From the NCBI GenBank assembly GCA_002413075.1, contig DHWG01000035.1:1-14809 (forward strand): a DNA stretch of 14,809 nucleotides. Reading direction: 5' to 3'. This stretch comes from Desulfosporosinus sp. UBA5188 (GTDB lineage: Bacteria; Bacillota; Desulfitobacteriia; Desulfitobacteriales; Desulfitobacteriaceae). How positions within the stretch are numbered: the stretch's first letter is position 1; each line of letters starts with the position of its first letter. Of the stretch, positions 7,524 to 14,809 are shown piece by piece. Below the pieces are notes generated by a model that saw only the letters and a program-made list of their open reading frames with translations, was not told the DNA's origin and did no database searches. The translations under genes were made by a program, and so were the position numbers.

Positions 7524-9521
7524 CTAGATAGAGGCTGATTTCTCTTTAAGTAGCTGTTCAAATTCTTCTTCTGTTAATATAGGTACACCCAACCCTTGTG
7601 CTTTCACGAATTTAGAACCTGCTTTATCTCCAGCGACGACGAAGGCCGTTTTTTTGCTGACACTACTTGCCGATTTTCCGCCATACTCTTCTATAATTGT
7701 CTCAATCTCCCGCCGCTCCCAATGCTCAAGAGAACCCGTTACGACAATGCTTTGACCCGCAAATATCTGTGGCTTTGTCGTGGTCCCCGCCGTCATGTTC
7801 ACACCAGCATTACGCAATTTAGCTAGGAAACGTTCCGTACTCTCCAGCGCAAAAAACTCCAATAAACTTTCCGCCATAATCGGCCCTACATCCGGGATCG
7901 CTTGCAGTTCCTCCAGCGTTGTACTCAGTAATTTGTCCATCGAACCAAAGGCCTGTGCTAGCGTTTTTCCGGATTTTTCTCCGGTATGACGGATTCCCAA
8001 AGCAAAGATTAATGGAGCTAGACCTCGCTCTTTGCTCTCTTGTATCGCCTTAAGTAGATTCTCCGAGGATTTTTTCCCCATCCGTTCTACAGGCGTTAAA
8101 TTATCGAACGTTAGTGTGTAAAGATCAGCCGCATCCTTAATAAGTTCAGCCTCTAGGAGTTGTTGAATGACAGCAGGACCTAATCCATCAATCGACATGG
8201 CATCGCGTGAAACAAAGTGAATAATCCCCTCACGCTGTCTTGCGGGGCAGGTAATACTATGACAACGATACGCCACTTCACCTTCATCTTGCCTGACTGG
8301 GCTCTGGCATTCCGGACAGAGGTCTGGCATTTCAAAAAGTCGCTCTTCACCCGTGCGTTGTTCTGGTAACACCCGAACGACTTCTGGAATGACGTCCCCA
8401 GCTTTTTGTAACAGCACATGATCTCCAATCAGGATATCCTTGTCACGGATGTTATCCAGATTATGCAGCGTTGCACGGCTAACCGTGGACCCTGCGATAG
8501 AAGCAGGCTTTAAAACGGCGGTGGGCGTCAGCACCCCTGTACGCCCAACTCGAATAATAATGTCCTCGACCACCGTTTCAACCTGCTCAGCCGGAAATTT
8601 ATAAGAAATCGCCCAGCGGGGGCTTTTGGCGGTAAAGCCGAGTTCCTGCTGAAGAGCGAACTCATTGACTTTAATCACGAGGCCATCAATATCATAGGGG
8701 AAACGATGACGCTCAGAAGCCATGCCCTCACAGTAGTTAATGATGTCTTCAATATCGGTAAAAACTTTATACTCGGGATTTACGACAAACCCCTGCTCTT
8801 GTAGAAATGTAAGGACTTCTGTTTGTTTATGTAATCCCAGTTCTTTCGCCGCCAAAACTTGGTACGCAAAGTAGTCAAGCTTGCGCTGGGCTGTAATTTT
8901 CGAGTTCAGTTGGCGTAACGAGCCTGCTGCTGCATTACGCGGATTGGCAAACGCGGGTTGCCCTTCTTCTTCACGCTCTTGGTTCAAGCGAGCAAAGGAC
9001 GCTTTGGGCATATAGCCTTCTCCTCGTACACTTAACTTCGCAACTAATTCATTTAAACGCAGAGGAATAGATCCCACCGTTTTAACATTGGCAGTGATAT
9101 CTTCCCCGACGGTTCCATCACCGCGGGTTGCTCCACGCACCATAAACCCATTTTCATAGGTTAAGGCGACTGTCAAGCCATCTATTTTCAGTTCCACAAC
9201 ATAATCCACAAATTCTTCAACCTGCCGTACGCGGCGATCAAATTCCCGTAAATCGTCGGGTGCAAATGCATTGTCTAAACTGAGGAGAGGGTCCAAATGC
9301 CGTACTTTAGTGTACTGTTTGGCCACCTCTCCCCCCACACGTTGCGTCGGAGAATCTGGAGTAATCCAGTTTGGATGCTGCGCTTCTAAATCCAGCAACT
9401 CTCGTAGGAGAGCGTCGTATTCCGAATCCGTTATACGGGGCTGGTCAAGCCCATAATACTGTTTGTTTGCGTCTTCTAGTTCCTTACGTAGCGTTGCTAC
9501 GCGCTGGACTTCATCCTGCAC
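7524..9521 (-). CDS. ligA: NAD+-dependent DNA ligase
   Basis: A 665-residue LigA that seals nicks in replication and repair, consuming NAD+ and releasing NMN and AMP. Domain order: N-terminal Ia domain; adenylation domain with nucleotidyl-acceptor Lys112 in ELKIDGL; OB fold (about 315-390); a four-cysteine zinc finger (Cys402, 405, 420, 425); helix-hairpin-helix repeats (about 430-570); and a C-terminal BRCT domain (about 584-665) with VVTGSL. The GTG at 9521 is preferred because GGAGG lies seven bases upstream and the resulting length is typical. An ATG at 9542 and a GTG at 9551 lack good sites and would place that GGAGG inside the gene. The gap to the pyrophosphatase gene is 56 nt. Confidence 0.96.
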   Translation of the reverse strand: MQDEVQRVATLRKELEDANKQYYGLDQPRITDSEYDALLRELLDLEAQHPNWITPDSPTQRVGGEVAKQYTKVRHLDPLLSLDNAFAPDDLREFDRRVRQVEEFVDYVVELKIDGLTVALTYENGFMVRGATRGDGTVGEDITANVKTVGSIPLRLNELVAKLSVRGEGYMPKASFARLNQEREEEGQPAFANPRNAAAGSLRQLNSKITAQRKLDYFAYQVLAAKELGLHKQTEVLTFLQEQGFVVNPEYKVFTDIEDIINYCEGMASERHRFPYDIDGLVIKVNEFALQQELGFTAKSPRWAISYKFPAEQVETVVEDIIIRVGRTGVLTPTAVLKPASIAGSTVSRATLHNLDNIRDKDILIGDHVLLQKAGDVIPEVVRVLPEQRTGEERLFEMPDLCPECQSPVRQDEGEVAYRCHSITCPARQREGIIHFVSRDAMSIDGLGPAVIQQLLEAELIKDAADLYTLTFDNLTPVERMGKKSSENLLKAIQESKERGLAPLIFALGIRHTGEKSGKTLAQAFGSMDKLLSTTLEELQAIPDVGPIMAESLLEFFALESTERFLAKLRNAGVNMTAGTTTKPQIFAGQSIVVTGSLEHWERREIETIIEEYGGKSASSVSKKTAFVVAGDKAGSKFVKAQGLGVPILTEEEFEQLLKEKSASI

Positions 9522-9577
9522 TGGAATTCCTCCGATCTCCATCAATTTCACTCGATATTAAGAACTCAATAATAAGC

Positions 9578-10918
9578 TTAAGCTTTGAAGTAAGTCGTCA
9601 TTTGTGGGACAACTTGTTTTTTACGAGACAGGACACCTGGGAGTTCAACGCTTCCTGCTACCAGTGTTTTCCCAAAGGCCTTAGCGACCTCTTCAGGGTT
9701 TTCTCCCTTGACAATCAACTCGGTAGTATCTGTCAAGATGTCGGTAATCATGAGGCAGAGATATTGCATTCCTTGAGCGACACGATGGGCTTCTATCGCT
9801 GCTGTTAAGTCTGCCCGAACAGCTTCAAAGCCATCCATACCCATGAGGCTAACTTGTCCAATACCAACCTTATTTTCGCCCATTGTAAAGGCTTTAAGGT
9901 CTTCTTCGATCATGCCTTGAGGCGTACGATCGGCGATGTTAGAAGAGGCCTTAAACATTTCAATACCATAGGCCTTAGGGTCAACGCCTGCAATCGTCGC
10001 AAGGAAAGCAGCCGTCGTCTTGTCCAGGGGCGTACAGGTTGGAGATTTGAAGATGACGGTATCGGAAAGAATGGCTGAAAGTAAAATCCCTGCGATGGCT
10101 TTATCTGGAGTGATGCCTTGTTCTCTATAACATTGCGCCACAATAGTACAGGTGGAACCGATAGGCTCTACGCGAATATAAATAGGTTCTGAGGTTTGAA
10201 TGCCCCCTACTTTGTGATGATCAACGATCCCCAGAAGTTGAGACTGTTCTGCGCCAGTGACGGCTTGTCCCCACTCATTATGGTCCACTAAAATAACTTT
10301 TTTAGGGCTCAGGCCCAGCAAGTCATAGCGGCCAATGAGTCCAACGACTTTTCCTGCTGCATCTAAAACTGGATAATTATAGAAACGTGTTTCCACCATT
10401 TTTTTACGCACGTCAGTAATCAAGTCATCTTCTTGAAACGAAACAAGTCCTTCAGTGTGCATTACGCTCGCAACGGATACACTGGTAGGAAGCAAATTGC
10501 CAGTTGGGCAATTAGAATCCTCTTCGCAGATGACTCTTTCAGCGAATGCCATACCGATATCACCGATTGTGATGACCCCGATCATTTTACCAGCCTCATC
10601 CACGACAGGAAGCGTTTTTTTCTGTTCTTTATCTTTCATGATCTGCCATGCTTCACGTAGGGAAGTTGTCGATTCGACCGTATGAAACTCTCCGCCCATG
10701 AGGTCTTGTACTCTTATGTGTAAGTCCTCCAACACCATCGGTGCAGGAACTCCAAAATAATTAAGTACGAACGAGGTTTCTTTATTGAGTTTTCCAGCTG
10801 AACAAGCAACAGCATTCGTCGTCCCAGTTAGTTTCTTCAAATTAGCTAAACCGATCGCTGAGCACACTGAATCTGTATCCGGACTTTTATGACCAACAAT
10901 ATAAATTTTATCTGACAT
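9578..10918 (-). CDS. CBS-domain family II (Mn/Co-dependent) inorganic pyrophosphatase
   Basis: A 446-residue cytoplasmic DHH-family pyrophosphatase that hydrolyses PPi to phosphate. The DHH core is split by an insert: GHKSPDTDS (9-17) supplies His10, Asp14 and Asp16; VDHNE (211-215) Asp212; VDHHKVGG (232-239) His234 and His235; and Asp286 follows. The C-terminal DHHA2 domain ends with SRKKQVVP (431-438), the substrate-binding signature. Two CBS domains lie at about 68-130 and 148-206. The DRTGG domain seen between the CBS pair in some relatives is absent. In characterised CBS-PPases AMP and ADP inhibit and ATP activates through the CBS pair. The start has AGGTG seven bases upstream; the longer frame adds 13 basic residues with no support. 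It lies between pcrA and ligA with gaps of 57 and 56 nt. Confidence 0.95.
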   Translation of the reverse strand: MSDKIYIVGHKSPDTDSVCSAIGLANLKKLTGTTNAVACSAGKLNKETSFVLNYFGVPAPMVLEDLHIRVQDLMGGEFHTVESTTSLREAWQIMKDKEQKKTLPVVDEAGKMIGVITIGDIGMAFAERVICEEDSNCPTGNLLPTSVSVASVMHTEGLVSFQEDDLITDVRKKMVETRFYNYPVLDAAGKVVGLIGRYDLLGLSPKKVILVDHNEWGQAVTGAEQSQLLGIVDHHKVGGIQTSEPIYIRVEPIGSTCTIVAQCYREQGITPDKAIAGILLSAILSDTVIFKSPTCTPLDKTTAAFLATIAGVDPKAYGIEMFKASSNIADRTPQGMIEEDLKAFTMGENKVGIGQVSLMGMDGFEAVRADLTAAIEAHRVAQGMQYLCLMITDILTDTTELIVKGENPEEVAKAFGKTLVAGSVELPGVLSRKKQVVPQMTTYFKA

Positions 10919-10975
10919 AGAGTTACACCTAAACCTTTCTTTTTTACGAAATTTCAAATCTAAGAGATAAAAATG

Positions 10976-13249
10976 TTACAGCTTCGTCAACTTGGCATAT
11001 TCAGCCACAAATTTCTTAATTCCACAGTCGTCGAAAACAATGGTCAGCTCCGCCTGGTCGCCTTCTCCCTTAATTGAAACAATAATTCCTCGACCGAACG
11101 TAGCATGTCCCACTTTGTCTCCAACATGATGCGCCTCACCTCCTTTACTAACCAGAGTACTTCCGAAACCTTTTTCCCAGGAACCCGAGCCCAAGGGAGC
11201 CCGGTGTTCCTTCGTTCCCTCCCGCGGCCAAGTCGATTTAGGCTTAGTGGTCGGTCGACGTTTTGGTGGATCAAGAGGGTCAATATCCGTCCTTAAGGTT
11301 GCCGGGATCTCCCCTAAGAAACGAGAGGGCGAATTGTACTGTGTTTTGCCGTATAGCATTCGCGTTTCAGCATTACATAGATAGAGTTTCTCCCTCGCTC
11401 GTGTGATAGCGACATAGCACAGCCGTCGTTCTTCCTCCAATTCAGTCGGGTCCATCAGTGAACGGCTACTGGGGAAAATCCCGTCCTCCATGCCTACGAC
11501 AAACACCACAGGAAACTCCAAACCCTTCGCACTGTGCATGGTCATTAATGCCACGGCTTCCTCCGCATCGTCTAGATTATCAATATCTGCAACTAAGGAA
11601 ACCTGTTCTAAGAACCCCCCTAATCCCGGGGTGGCTTCCTCCTCGTCAACCCCATCATTGATCGCATTTTGCGCGGACTGAGCTGCTTTAGCGTCATACT
11701 CTGCCGTTACTGACAGAAACTCTCCCAGATTTTCCAGACGAGTCTCGGCTTCGGGTGTATCCTCTGCCTGAAGAAGTGCTTTGTACCCGGTCTTGCTTAA
11801 TATGGCTTCCACCAAATCTGTGACTGATGCTTCCTTAGAATATGCCACTAACTCTTGCATCAAGTGGGCAAAACCCACCAAAGGTTTCTTAGCCCGTGTT
11901 GGCAACTCTGGAATATATTCAGCCTCTAAAATTGCGTCCAGTACGGGCATTCCCTGTTCTTCCGCATATTCCAAGATCTTCTCCAGCGCACTATTCCCCA
12001 GTCCACGTTTAGGCACGCCCAGGACACGGGTAAAATTAACTTGATCAGCTGGATTATATAATACCCGCAAATACGCTAAGATATCTTTGATTTCCATGCG
12101 CTGATAGAATTTCAACCCTGAAAAAACACGATAGGGCGTCGCCGCCTTCATCAAACGCTCCTCAAGTGCCCGTGACTGAGCATTCGTTCGGTAAAGAACG
12201 GCGAAATCATTATACGGCCGTCCTTCAAGCTCATGTAAACGTTTCATTCGCTCCACAACGTAACCAGCCTCGTCTCGCTCATCCGTCCCTACATAACATA
12301 CTAGAGCTTGTCCCTCCGCGTTTTCTGTCCAAAGCGACTTCTCTTTACGCGTTTCATTATTTCTCACCACAGCATTAGCAGCCTCTAGAATTTTTTGCGT
12401 TGAACGGTAATTTTGTTCAAGCTTAATGACCTTCGTTTCTGGATAATCACGCTCAAAATCCAAAATATTTTGGATATCCGCGCCCCTCCATCCATAGACC
12501 GACTGGTCATCATCCCCTACCACACAGAGATTGCGATATTCACTTGCCAGAAGCTTGATCAGCATATATTGAGCATGATTCGTATCTTGATACTCATCAA
12601 CCATTATGTAACGGAATTTATCTTGATAGAAGCGAAATACTTCTGTACTTTGCTGAAAAAGTTGCACCGTAAGCATGATAATATCATCAAAGTCTAGAGC
12701 ATTGTTATTCTTAAGCCTCTTCTGGTAGGATTTGTAGATGTCAACAACTTTATGCTGAAAATAATCGGTTGCTTTATGGGAGAACTCCTCCGGATCTAAT
12801 AGATTGTTTTTGGCCTCGCTGATCACCGCAGCAACGGCTCGAACGGGGAATTTCTTCTCATCAAGATTGTATTCTTTTAGGCAGGATTTCAGTAAGGATT
12901 GTTGGTCCCCAGAATCATAAATAACAAAATTTTTACTATAACCTGGCATTGTATCAATTTCGCGTCTCAAAATACGAACACAGGCGGAGTGAAACGTCGT
13001 AACCCATAACCCATAGCCCTCACTGCCCACTAATGTGGACACTCGCTCACGCATCTCCTTCGCGGCTTTATTCGTAAACGTGATGGCTAAGATTGCACTA
13101 GGTTCTATACCCTGAGCAATTAAGTGAGCAATTCTATACGTGAGCACACGAGTCTTTCCCGATCCAGCCCCTGCAAGAATTAGAAGTGGCCCGTCTTTAT
13201 GCTCAGCCGCTTCGCGTTGCACTGGATTCAAATCGTCTAACCGATACAT
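10976..13249 (-). CDS. pcrA: ATP-dependent DNA helicase PcrA (UvrD/Rep family)
   Basis: A 757-residue superfamily 1A 3'-5' helicase acting in repair, rolling-circle replication and removal of stalled polymerases. Motifs in order: Q motif LNPVQREA (7-14), Walker A GAGSGKT (27-33), motif II DEYQD (218-222), motif III GDDDQSVYGWRGAD (245-258), motif IV QNYRS (279-283), then MTMHSAKGLEFPVVF (motif V) and YVAITRAREKLYL (motif VI). The C-terminal VGHATFGRGIIVSIKGEG segment is the Tudor-like fold that binds RNA polymerase in PcrA. The ATG at 13249 has GGAG six bases upstream; the GTG four codons earlier overlaps the ribosome site. A promoter and an upstream terminator make it the first gene of its transcription unit. 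Confidence 0.96.
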   Translation of the reverse strand: MYRLDDLNPVQREAAEHKDGPLLILAGAGSGKTRVLTYRIAHLIAQGIEPSAILAITFTNKAAKEMRERVSTLVGSEGYGLWVTTFHSACVRILRREIDTMPGYSKNFVIYDSGDQQSLLKSCLKEYNLDEKKFPVRAVAAVISEAKNNLLDPEEFSHKATDYFQHKVVDIYKSYQKRLKNNNALDFDDIIMLTVQLFQQSTEVFRFYQDKFRYIMVDEYQDTNHAQYMLIKLLASEYRNLCVVGDDDQSVYGWRGADIQNILDFERDYPETKVIKLEQNYRSTQKILEAANAVVRNNETRKEKSLWTENAEGQALVCYVGTDERDEAGYVVERMKRLHELEGRPYNDFAVLYRTNAQSRALEERLMKAATPYRVFSGLKFYQRMEIKDILAYLRVLYNPADQVNFTRVLGVPKRGLGNSALEKILEYAEEQGMPVLDAILEAEYIPELPTRAKKPLVGFAHLMQELVAYSKEASVTDLVEAILSKTGYKALLQAEDTPEAETRLENLGEFLSVTAEYDAKAAQSAQNAINDGVDEEEATPGLGGFLEQVSLVADIDNLDDAEEAVALMTMHSAKGLEFPVVFVVGMEDGIFPSSRSLMDPTELEEERRLCYVAITRAREKLYLCNAETRMLYGKTQYNSPSRFLGEIPATLRTDIDPLDPPKRRPTTKPKSTWPREGTKEHRAPLGSGSWEKGFGSTLVSKGGEAHHVGDKVGHATFGRGIIVSIKGEGDQAELTIVFDDCGIKKFVAEYAKLTKL

Positions 13250-13279
13250 TAACCACTCCACCTCACTCTTTTTGTACTA

Positions 13280-13288
13280 ATTATAACA
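13280..13288 (-). promoter_or_regulatory. Extended -10 promoter for pcrA
   Basis: The minus strand reads TGTTATAAT: a perfect TATAAT with the TG extension one base upstream. Eighteen bases further up is TTACAG, a poor -35 match, as tolerated by extended -10 promoters. Transcription would start near 13273, giving a leader of about 24 nt that includes the pcrA ribosome site. It lies between the asnS terminator and pcrA. Confidence 0.6.
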
Positions 13289-13344
13289 TACCTGCACTTA
13301 TCGCTGTAATAATAAATATTTATGGCGGGTTTTATTTTAGGGTT

Positions 13345-13385
13345 AAAAAACATTAGAGCAGCCTAAAGCCGCTCTAATGTTTTTT
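13345..13385 (-). terminator. Intrinsic terminator of asnS
   Basis: Arms 13345-13362 and 13368-13385 pair over 18 positions with one mismatch around a 5-nt loop. The stem is A-rich at one base and T-rich at the other, so the minus strand ends in TTTTTT directly after the GC part. It lies 20 nt past the asnS stop codon. The symmetric A/T tracts would let it stop transcription from either side. Confidence 0.9.
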
Positions 13386-13405
13386 ATATGTTTACAAGAT
13401 ATTCC

Positions 13406-14797
13406 TTAAAATTCGCACGCATTGGCGGTTCGAGGGAAAGAGATTACATCACGAATATTAGACATTCCTGTCATATACATAATAACTCGTTCAAAACCAA
13501 GTCCATACCCGGCATGTTTTACACCACCGTACTTTCTCAGGTCAAGATACCATCCATAATCCTCTTCGTTCAGACCTGATTCCTTCATTCGATTTTGCAA
13601 TACCTCAAGGCGTTCTTCCCGTTGGCTTCCCCCAATAATTTCTCCAATTCCAGGAACCAGTAGATCCATGGCTGCCACCGTTTTATGATCTTCATTTAGC
13701 CGCATATAAAACGCCTTAATTTCTTTCGGGTAGTCCGAGACAAAGACCGGTTTTTTAAAGACTTTTTCAGTCAAGTAACGCTCATGCTCTGTTTGAAGAT
13801 CCGTGCCCCAATGGACAGGATACTCAAAGTTGGCATTTTCCTTCTCCAGCAGTTCCACGGCTTCCGTGTAGGTAATATGCCCGAATTCAGAGCTTAGGAT
13901 ATTTTCCAGCCGATCAAACAACGTTTTATCGACGAAGTTATTAAAGAACGCCATTTCCTCCGGGGCATTGTCCATGGCATACTGGATAATAAATTTCATC
14001 ATCTCTTCAGCTAGATTCATGTCGTCTTTAAGATCGGCAAACGCTATCTCTGGCTCGATCATCCAAAACTCTGCCGCATGTCTTGTTGTATTGGAATTCT
14101 CCGCTCGAAAGGTGGGTCCAAACGTATAGACGTTGCGAAAGGCCATACAGTAAGCTTCGGCATTGAGCTGACCACTCACCGTTAGGCTCGCGGCACGGCC
14201 AAAGAAGTCCTTGGAGAAATCGACATTACCGGCTTCGTCCTCTGGAGGTTTCGTCATATCTAAAGCTGTGACTCGAAACATTTCGCCCGCACCCTCAGCA
14301 TCGCTTCCGGTAATAATTGGAGTTTGCACATAGACATAACCTTTTTCCTGAAAGAACTTATGAACGGCATAGGCCACCACGGAACGGACTCGAAAGACCG
14401 CAGCAAACGTGTTCGTTCTGGGCCGCAAATGGGCAATCGTTCTTAAATACTCAAATGTATGCCGTTTCTTTTGAAGGGGATAATCGGTGGCGGAGAGTGA
14501 GAGAACCTCTATGAGTTCTGCTTTCAATTCAAAGGGCTGCTTTGCTCCAGGTGAAGCGACGAGTGTTCCTTGGATCCGCAGGCCAGAACTAATCGTGAGC
14601 TTCCCAATCTCCGTAAAGTTGGCAAGACTGTCTTCGAAAACCACTTGAATGTTTTCAAAAAAACTACCATCGTTCATTTCAATAAATCCAAACGCTTTGG
14701 ACGAGCGTACCGTGCGCACCCATCCGGATAGTTCAATTTTCTGATTGAAAAACTTCTCCGTGTCTTTGTAAATTTCCTTAATTGTTACCGACTGCAT
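13406..14797 (-). CDS. asnS: Asparaginyl-tRNA synthetase
   Basis: A 463-residue class IIb synthetase that charges tRNA-Asn with asparagine using ATP. An N-terminal OB-fold anticodon-binding domain (about 18-100, LSGWVRTVRSSKAFGFIEMNDG) precedes the catalytic core. ITGSDAEGAGEMFRV (162-176) and motif 2 around TFRAENSNTTRHAAEFWMIEPE (229-250) are AsnRS-type; the aspartyl enzyme differs here. Motif 3 is GYGLGFERVIMYMTG (430-444), ending in the usual FPR...EF tail. The ATG has a perfect AGGAGG six bases upstream, at the very end of the window, so the promoter is not visible. The gene is complete and is followed by its own terminator, separating it from pcrA. Confidence 0.97.
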   Translation of the reverse strand: MQSVTIKEIYKDTEKFFNQKIELSGWVRTVRSSKAFGFIEMNDGSFFENIQVVFEDSLANFTEIGKLTISSGLRIQGTLVASPGAKQPFELKAELIEVLSLSATDYPLQKKRHTFEYLRTIAHLRPRTNTFAAVFRVRSVVAYAVHKFFQEKGYVYVQTPIITGSDAEGAGEMFRVTALDMTKPPEDEAGNVDFSKDFFGRAASLTVSGQLNAEAYCMAFRNVYTFGPTFRAENSNTTRHAAEFWMIEPEIAFADLKDDMNLAEEMMKFIIQYAMDNAPEEMAFFNNFVDKTLFDRLENILSSEFGHITYTEAVELLEKENANFEYPVHWGTDLQTEHERYLTEKVFKKPVFVSDYPKEIKAFYMRLNEDHKTVAAMDLLVPGIGEIIGGSQREERLEVLQNRMKESGLNEEDYGWYLDLRKYGGVKHAGYGLGFERVIMYMTGMSNIRDVISFPRTANACEF

Positions 14798-14809
14798 ATT
14801 AATCCTCCT

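Noticed and set aside
12413..12697. 94-codon plus-strand frame within pcrA, and the other frames opposite the accepted genes
   Set aside because: Each lies opposite or out of frame with a gene whose motifs are intact; none has domain-like sequence.

Overview
The window is a continuous stretch of housekeeping genes. Every gene I accept lies on the minus strand, so transcription runs from high to low coordinates. Protein similarity recalled from memory, the gatC-gatA-gatB order, a PcrA/LigA pair, a CBS-domain family II pyrophosphatase and a NifV-like synthase beside an NAD-type isocitrate dehydrogenase all suggest an anaerobic Firmicute of the Peptococcaceae type (Desulfosporosinus or Desulfitobacterium relatives). 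That assignment is an inference. No phage, transposon, CRISPR, tRNA or rRNA sequence was seen.

Layout in the direction of transcription. (1) 14797-13406: asnS (asparaginyl-tRNA synthetase), followed by a strong hairpin terminator at 13345-13385. (2) An extended -10 promoter at about 13280-13288 opens the run pcrA (helicase), a CBS-domain Mn-dependent pyrophosphatase, and ligA (NAD+-dependent DNA ligase), with gaps of about 56 nt. (3) After a 141-nt spacer holding a near-perfect hairpin come an AlkA-like DNA glycosylase and nfo (endonuclease IV), then gatC, gatA and gatB (tRNA-dependent amidotransferase), the last two overlapping. (4) After a 179-nt spacer come a NifV-like homocitrate/Re-citrate synthase and an NAD-type isocitrate dehydrogenase, separated by a 157-nt spacer with two hairpins. 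The last 95 bases carry no gene I can support.

How the genes fit together. PcrA, the glycosylase, Nfo and LigA cover unwinding, base removal, AP-site incision and nick sealing, so most of a base-excision repair path lies here. The pyrophosphatase removes the PPi made by polymerases and aminoacyl-tRNA synthetases. AsnRS charges tRNA-Asn directly, while GatCAB most likely makes Gln-tRNA(Gln). The NifV-like enzyme plus the isocitrate dehydrogenase could form the first and third steps of a route from acetyl-CoA and oxaloacetate to 2-oxoglutarate if the synthase is a Re-citrate synthase. The sequence alone cannot separate that from homocitrate synthesis.

Several starts were moved from the longest open frame to a site with a better ribosome binding site: icd, gatB, gatC, nfo, alkA, ligA, the pyrophosphatase and pcrA. 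No clearly novel system is visible. The points most worth checking are the NifV/IDH pair, the intergenic hairpins and the pyrophosphatase placed between pcrA and ligA.
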